Shown piece after piece: positions 60,239 through 64,000 of a DNA stretch of 64,000 bases (positions within the stretch are counted from its first letter, which is position 1; every line of letters begins with the position of its first letter). The notes under the pieces are model-generated. The model was not told the DNA's origin. It saw nothing but the letters and a program-made list of their open reading frames with translations, and searched no databases. The stretch lies in contig JBEKEC010000024.1 of assembly GCA_050014015.1 (NCBI GenBank), forward strand, positions 7,470 to 71,469, in the 5' to 3' direction. A program made the translations under genes and the position numbers. This DNA is from PALSA-1353 sp050014015 (GTDB lineage Bacteria; Planctomycetota; Phycisphaerae; Tepidisphaerales; Tepidisphaeraceae).

Positions 60239-61381
60239 ATGGCGCCTATTCCGCTTTCCCAGCCTGACATTGCCGCCGCGGACATTGAAGCGGTCATCGA
60301 AGTCTTGCAGACTCCGACCCTTTCCATCGGGCCGAAGATCGAGGAATTCGAGCGCGGCTGCGCCAAGATCGCCGGAAGGCGATATGGGGTTGGGGTTTCC
60401 TCCGGCACGGCCGGGCTGCACGCGGTCATGGTCGCAGCCGGGATCAAGCCGGGCGATGAAGTCATCACCACGCCGTTTTCGTTCGTCGCATCGGCCAACT
60501 GCATCCTTTACGTCGGCGCCAAGCCGGTTTTCGCCGACATCGATCCGAAGACGCTGAACCTCGATCCGGACAAGGCGGCGGCCGCCATCACCCCCAAAAC
60601 CAAGGCGATCATCGCCGTCGAAGCATTCGGGAATCCCGGCGGAATGATCGAGCTGGAACAGCTCGCGCAGAAAAACGAGCTGATCCTGATCGAGGACGCT
60701 TGCGAGGGTTTTGGCGGGAAATTCGCCGATCGGCCCATCGGGTCTTTCGGCCGGGCGGCCGTGTTCGGGTTCTATCCCAACAAACAGATCACCACGGGCG
60801 AAGGCGGCATGATCGTCACCGATGACGACAACTTCGCCTCGATTTGCCGATCCCTGCGAAACCAGGGCCGCGAGGGAATGAACTGGCTGGCGCACGCCCG
60901 GCTGGGCTACAACTATCGGCTGAGCGAAATCAACGCGGCGCTGGGGGTCGCGCAAATCGCCCGGCTCGACGACATCCTGGAAAATCGCCGCCGGGTCGCC
61001 CAGGCGTACATGGAACGCCTGATGACCAACCGATACCTGATCCTGCCCACGTTGCAGGATGACACTCACATGAGTTGGTTTGTTTTCGTGGTCCGCCTCA
61101 GCGATCTTTTCGAGCCGGGCGACCGCGACCAGATCATCCGCGAGTTGCGTCACGAGGGCATCGGCTGCAGCAATTATTTCCCGCCCATTCACGTTCAGCC
61201 GTACGTGCAGCAAATGTTAGGCACGAAGCCTGGCGACATGCCGTTTTGCGAATACGTCGCCGCCCGCACGCTGGCGTTGCCATTTTTCACCCGCATGACC
61301 CAGCGCCAGATCGAACGCGTTTGCGATACTTTGGAAGCGGTGCTGGAGAAGACGCAGACGGCGCGGAAGGGGCGGTTTTAG
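60239..61381 (+). CDS. DegT/DnrJ/EryC1/StrS sugar aminotransferase
   Basis: A 380-residue PLP-dependent enzyme that aminates a nucleotide-linked keto-sugar for surface polysaccharide. Starting at the ATG at 60239 it reads PIPLSQPDIAAADIEAVIEV. Landmarks: GVGVSSGTAGLHAVMVAAGI, VITTPFSFVASANCILYVGA, AVEAFGNPGGMIEL, LILIEDACEGFGGKFAD (Asp contacting the PLP ring), FYPNKQITTGEGGMIVTDD (catalytic Lys), and GYNYRLSEINAALGVAQIARLD. Normal length for the family. It is the only sugar-nucleotide enzyme seen in the window and stands 24 kb or more from the main polysaccharide blocks. It is bounded by inverted family B repeats. Confidence 0.93.
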   Translation: MAPIPLSQPDIAAADIEAVIEVLQTPTLSIGPKIEEFERGCAKIAGRRYGVGVSSGTAGLHAVMVAAGIKPGDEVITTPFSFVASANCILYVGAKPVFADIDPKTLNLDPDKAAAAITPKTKAIIAVEAFGNPGGMIELEQLAQKNELILIEDACEGFGGKFADRPIGSFGRAAVFGFYPNKQITTGEGGMIVTDDDNFASICRSLRNQGREGMNWLAHARLGYNYRLSEINAALGVAQIARLDDILENRRRVAQAYMERLMTNRYLILPTLQDDTHMSWFVFVVRLSDLFEPGDRDQIIRELRHEGIGCSNYFPPIHVQPYVQQMLGTKPGDMPFCEYVAARTLALPFFTRMTQRQIERVCDTLEAVLEKTQTARKGRF

Positions 61382-61437
61382 AACGCTTAATTCACCGTGA
61401 AGTACGCTCAGCGCAGGCTTTGCCCGCAACCCAAAGA

Positions 61438-61565
61438 ATTTTACCGCGAAGGCGCGAAGGACGCGAAGGACGCGAAGTTGCGCGAAGTTGATATCAAATT
61501 TTGGTTTCTTCTTCGCGAAACTTCGCTTCTTCGCTCCTTCGCGGTAACGCATTTGAGGATAGCCG
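61438..61565. repeat. Family B repeat, right of degT
   Basis: TTTTACCGCGAAGGCGCGAAGG with further GACGCGAAGG units on the left. On the right is CTTCGCTCCTTCGCGGTAAC followed by GCATTTGAGGAT, the reverse complement of the left-hand repeat start at 60060. Confidence 0.9.
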
Positions 61566-61665
61566 ATTGAGCGGCGAAGCAGCGTGATCCCGGAAAATCT
61601 TCGCGTGGAGAGAAGAATTTGCGGGATATCAACGAAGAGCGCAAAGAACCAATGCGGAACGGATT

Positions 61666-61720
61666 GATAAGGGGACATTCAAGATTTGTGCCGCTCATAA
61701 ATCTTGAATGTCCCCTTATC
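61666..61720. terminator. Perfect 22-base inverted repeat between convergent genes
   Basis: Arms GATAAGGGGACATTCAAGAT-TT and its exact reverse complement with an 11-base loop (61688-61698). It sits between the DegT gene and the protease gene, whose stop lies eight bases beyond, so it can end transcription from the protease side; T-runs are short. One arm recurs at 42639-42660, showing it is a dispersed element. Confidence 0.75.
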
Positions 61721-61727
61721 CGCTCTG

Positions 61728-63545
61728 CTATTGCTCGGGCAACTGTGAAAGCAGTTCCCCGGCCTTTTTCGCCGCATCGGAAGCGGGGTAGGAGTCGATA
61801 ATGTTCTGAAGTTTGATCTTGGCGGCGGCGTACATCTTGTTGTCGATGAGAAGTTGAGCGCCGCGCAAGGCGGCGGCGGCCTTTTGGTTGATCAGGTCGG
61901 CGACGTCGCCGGAAGAGACCGTTGGGCTCGGCCGGGCCGCATCGGATTCCGCCCGGGCGGGCTTCACGTCCGGCGGAAGTTTGATTACCTGAAGCACTTC
62001 CGCGGTATCTATGCATACCAATTGCATCTTGCCCGGGATGGTCTGGTCGTGCAAATGGCCGACGTTAATCGCGGCAAGCTGGCCATATTCATCGATCACC
62101 GGAGCGCCGCTGCATCCCATGTGGTTGAACGAGCCTTCGACATTGTATTGAAGTTCGTGGTTAACCGAGTAATCGACGACAACGCCTTTATAGACATTTT
62201 GCCGCGTCTTGCCGTCATAGGGGACTGCGAGGAGATAAACGGTATCGCCAATCTCCAGCGGTTCCTGGCGGATGGGCAGAACCGTGCCGGGCCATTGTTC
62301 CTGCTGCGAGCGGGGGCAAAGCACCAGCACATCCATCGAGGGCGGGTTGGCCACGTCCATCGCCACTCGAGTCATCAGGACTCCCCCCCTCGATGGATCC
62401 ACCGCAAATGCAGTCCATGATTTGAAGATGGAGTTGAAATCAGCGGGTTTCGCGTCGCCGAGGAGATGGCCGGCGGTGCCCAGGACCACGACTCCCCCGG
62501 GCAGGCGCATCAAACTTGACGAGCCGGAATACCCAACGCCGTTATTCTTATCGACGATTCTATTTCTCAACAGGATCTGCGGCCACTGGTCGGGAGGTTT
62601 CGCCATCCAGGCTGGAGGCGTGGGCCGAGTGGCGGGAGCGGTCTTGGCCGAGTCGATAGCTTGATTCAGGCGTTCGTCCCTGGCCGCGTCCAGAAACGGC
62701 AAAGCCTTCTGCGAAAACCACGGCAGCGAAAAATTCGGGTAATGCAGATCGTTGTCGTTCGACAAGTCGACCTCCATCAGCTGCCCGAATCCATCGGCCT
62801 TCATGGCGCCCTTCTTCAGGGCGATCTGTTGGCAGCAGAGTTCATCGTTCTCAGGGCCGATAAGAAAAAATGGACGCTCTTTGGCCTGCCTGCGCAGCGC
62901 GGCCGGCGGAGCCGCGCAACTCGCCGCATAATATCTTCCATTGCCGGCCGGTATGCTCCTGAACCAAAGTTGATCGTAGGCCAGGACGAACCCCGTAAAG
63001 ACGTCCGCGCTGGAGAGCGCGACTGGAGTGCCGTTGTTGAAAGTCATCAGATAGATGCGCTTGTCATCAATCGCATATTGCTGTTTGAGGTTATCAACGG
63101 CATCGAGCGCCAGGCCCATCGTCTGCCAGAGGGGAACGGGAGTCGACTCGACCCCGATGCTGTTGCAGACGGGGGAAATGAAGATTAGATGGGATTGATC
63201 GAGGACCGGCAGCCAAAGCGGTGGGACGCTGTCTGTATTCTTGTAATTGAGATAGACAAAGACGCCGCACGGCGTGGATGGGTCGTAATTGGTGGGGACG
63301 TAGGCCTTGAAGGGGCATTGCGAGAGGTCGTAATCCTGGCCCATCTCGGATTCTTTGAGGTTCAAGCGGCGGGCCAACTCCTTACGATCGCTGAGTTGGC
63401 TGCGATGGCTGAACACGAGGTCCAACTCACCGGTCTTGGCATGATCCGCCGGCTGGGTGGCAGGATCCCCCGCTGCCGAAATGCTTAGCCCAAGCAGAAT
63501 CGCTGACATCCACGTGATTTTGGCTTTGATGACAGGGCTTACCAT
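61728..63545 (-). CDS. Secreted two-domain protein: esterase-like domain plus trypsin-like protease
   Basis: A 605-residue exported protein. The ATG at 63545 gives a signal peptide ending about LSISAAG. Residues about 80-290 resemble a PHB-depolymerase/esterase-type alpha/beta hydrolase (KAYVPTNYDPSTPCGVFVYL, DKRIYLMTFNNGTPVAL), but the nucleophile elbow has Asn where Ser is expected, so this half may be inactive. Residues about 325-540 are a trypsin-like serine protease: His360 in VVLGTAGHLLG, Asp405 in PSMDVLVLCP, and Ser479 in NHMGCSGAPVID. The C-terminal 60 residues (AALRGAQLLIDNKMYAAAKI) look like a TPR hairpin. No PDZ domain was seen. Targets unknown; perhaps periplasmic or surface protein processing. 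Confidence 0.75.
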   Translation of the reverse strand: MVSPVIKAKITWMSAILLGLSISAAGDPATQPADHAKTGELDLVFSHRSQLSDRKELARRLNLKESEMGQDYDLSQCPFKAYVPTNYDPSTPCGVFVYLNYKNTDSVPPLWLPVLDQSHLIFISPVCNSIGVESTPVPLWQTMGLALDAVDNLKQQYAIDDKRIYLMTFNNGTPVALSSADVFTGFVLAYDQLWFRSIPAGNGRYYAASCAAPPAALRRQAKERPFFLIGPENDELCCQQIALKKGAMKADGFGQLMEVDLSNDNDLHYPNFSLPWFSQKALPFLDAARDERLNQAIDSAKTAPATRPTPPAWMAKPPDQWPQILLRNRIVDKNNGVGYSGSSSLMRLPGGVVVLGTAGHLLGDAKPADFNSIFKSWTAFAVDPSRGGVLMTRVAMDVANPPSMDVLVLCPRSQQEQWPGTVLPIRQEPLEIGDTVYLLAVPYDGKTRQNVYKGVVVDYSVNHELQYNVEGSFNHMGCSGAPVIDEYGQLAAINVGHLHDQTIPGKMQLVCIDTAEVLQVIKLPPDVKPARAESDAARPSPTVSSGDVADLINQKAAAALRGAQLLIDNKMYAAAKIKLQNIIDSYPASDAAKKAGELLSQLPEQ

Positions 63546-63966
63546 GAATCGCCTCGATTTTGAAAGAAGATCGGATGATCGCAATGCAAGTTGACTCGCG
63601 TGTGTCGAACCCTAGCTGTTGATTTTCTGACCGAACGACCGCTCTTGCAACCGCTGGCGGCTTTGGGCGTGGCGGAATGGAATCGGGAGGTGAGAAGCTT
63701 TATCAGAAAGACAAGAGCTCTCATGTCCGCATTGCACTCTCCGCGTTCCCCCAAATAGAAAACAAATCGGCGTCGATTTTTTCCTTGCGAGCCGGCAACA
63801 GTTAGGTTATTGTTCGGCAAATATGTCGTCCAGCAGGCCAATTTCGCCTCTTCCTCCCCTCCCCATCTCCTGTTCCCCTGCTCCCCTGAAGATGTAAGAA
63901 GTGCGGGGCTTTGAATCGGATACGCTGTCTCTCGGTCACGAATGGCCCATTGGCCGGGAGACGGAT
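63546..63966. other. Intergenic region upstream of the protease and transposase
   Basis: About 420 bases with no credible gene. Frames on the minus strand here have no recognisable sequence. It must contain the protease promoter and, if the IS110 call is right, the left end of that element; neither could be placed. Confidence 0.4.
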
Positions 63967-64000
63967 ATGCGACGGACAAACTTTATCGCGTTCGATGTGC
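63967..64000 (+). mobile_element. Start of a probable IS110-family transposase
   Basis: The last 11 codons of the window read MRRTNFIAFDV. This resembles the N-terminus of IS110-family DEDD transposases, whose first catalytic Asp lies in a FIAxDVH motif, and the ATG fits. The gene is cut by the window edge, so the call rests on very little sequence. Confidence 0.4.

Noticed and set aside
63539..63979. 146-codon minus-strand frame at the window end
   Set aside because: No family, overlaps the protease start and the probable transposase start; composition looks random.

Overview
The window looks like chromosomal DNA from a Gram-negative, GC-rich bacterium of the Planctomycetota, probably the class Phycisphaerae. 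The lineage call is an inference from three things: an LpxC-FabZ fusion followed by LpxA (so the cell makes lipid A), a secreted repeat protein with a PEP-CTERM anchor, and many long palindromic intergenic repeats of several families. I saw no rRNA, tRNA or CRISPR array.

Layout. 1-3407: acpS with a secreted glycosidase-like protein, and an exported phosphatase-type hydrolase, all on the minus strand. 3622-5791: lpxC/fabZ and lpxA. 5801-24422: a surface-polysaccharide locus with a Wzx-type flippase, GT2 and GT4 glycosyltransferases, three methyltransferases, a GT87-type enzyme, a Wzy-like polymerase, a sulfotransferase-GT4 fusion and a tandem GT4 pair partly homogenised by gene conversion. The locus also holds an IS1634-like transposase remnant. 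24725-28099: a HAF-repeat protein whose PEP-CTERM tail is out of frame, a higBA toxin-antitoxin pair with a readable promoter/operator, and a secreted lactonase-like propeller. 28129-37784: a Na+/H+ antiporter, a TPR/O-GlcNAc-transferase-like protein, DinB, three membrane glycosyltransferases and a second flippase.

38011-41718 holds radA, a DUF971 gene, gatB and a PilZ protein. 42660-47026 holds sucA-sucB with an orphan antitoxin and a truncated PIN toxin behind them. 47387-52246 holds a zinc-ribbon membrane protein, an ASCH protein overlapping a glutamine amidotransferase, a membrane glycosyltransferase-like protein and a TPR-GT9 fusion. 52370-56746 holds hisA, a short uvrC, yqgE and an aspartate-type aminotransferase.

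57403-59074 is the most unusual segment: a small Rossmann/TIR-like protein overlapping a FliA/WhiG-type sigma factor that carries an extra N-terminal winged-helix-like domain. After it come a zinc-ribbon protein, a DegT-type sugar aminotransferase flanked by inverted repeats, a secreted two-domain serine protease, and the first codons of a probable IS110 transposase at the window edge.

Most of the window serves envelope and exopolysaccharide construction: lipid A synthesis, sugar-nucleotide amination, glycosyl transfer, sulfation, methylation, polymerisation and flipping. It is interleaved with housekeeping operons and punctuated by at least six palindromic or repeat families, some of which have been drawn into coding ends (the uvrC tail) or have cut genes (the PIN toxin).
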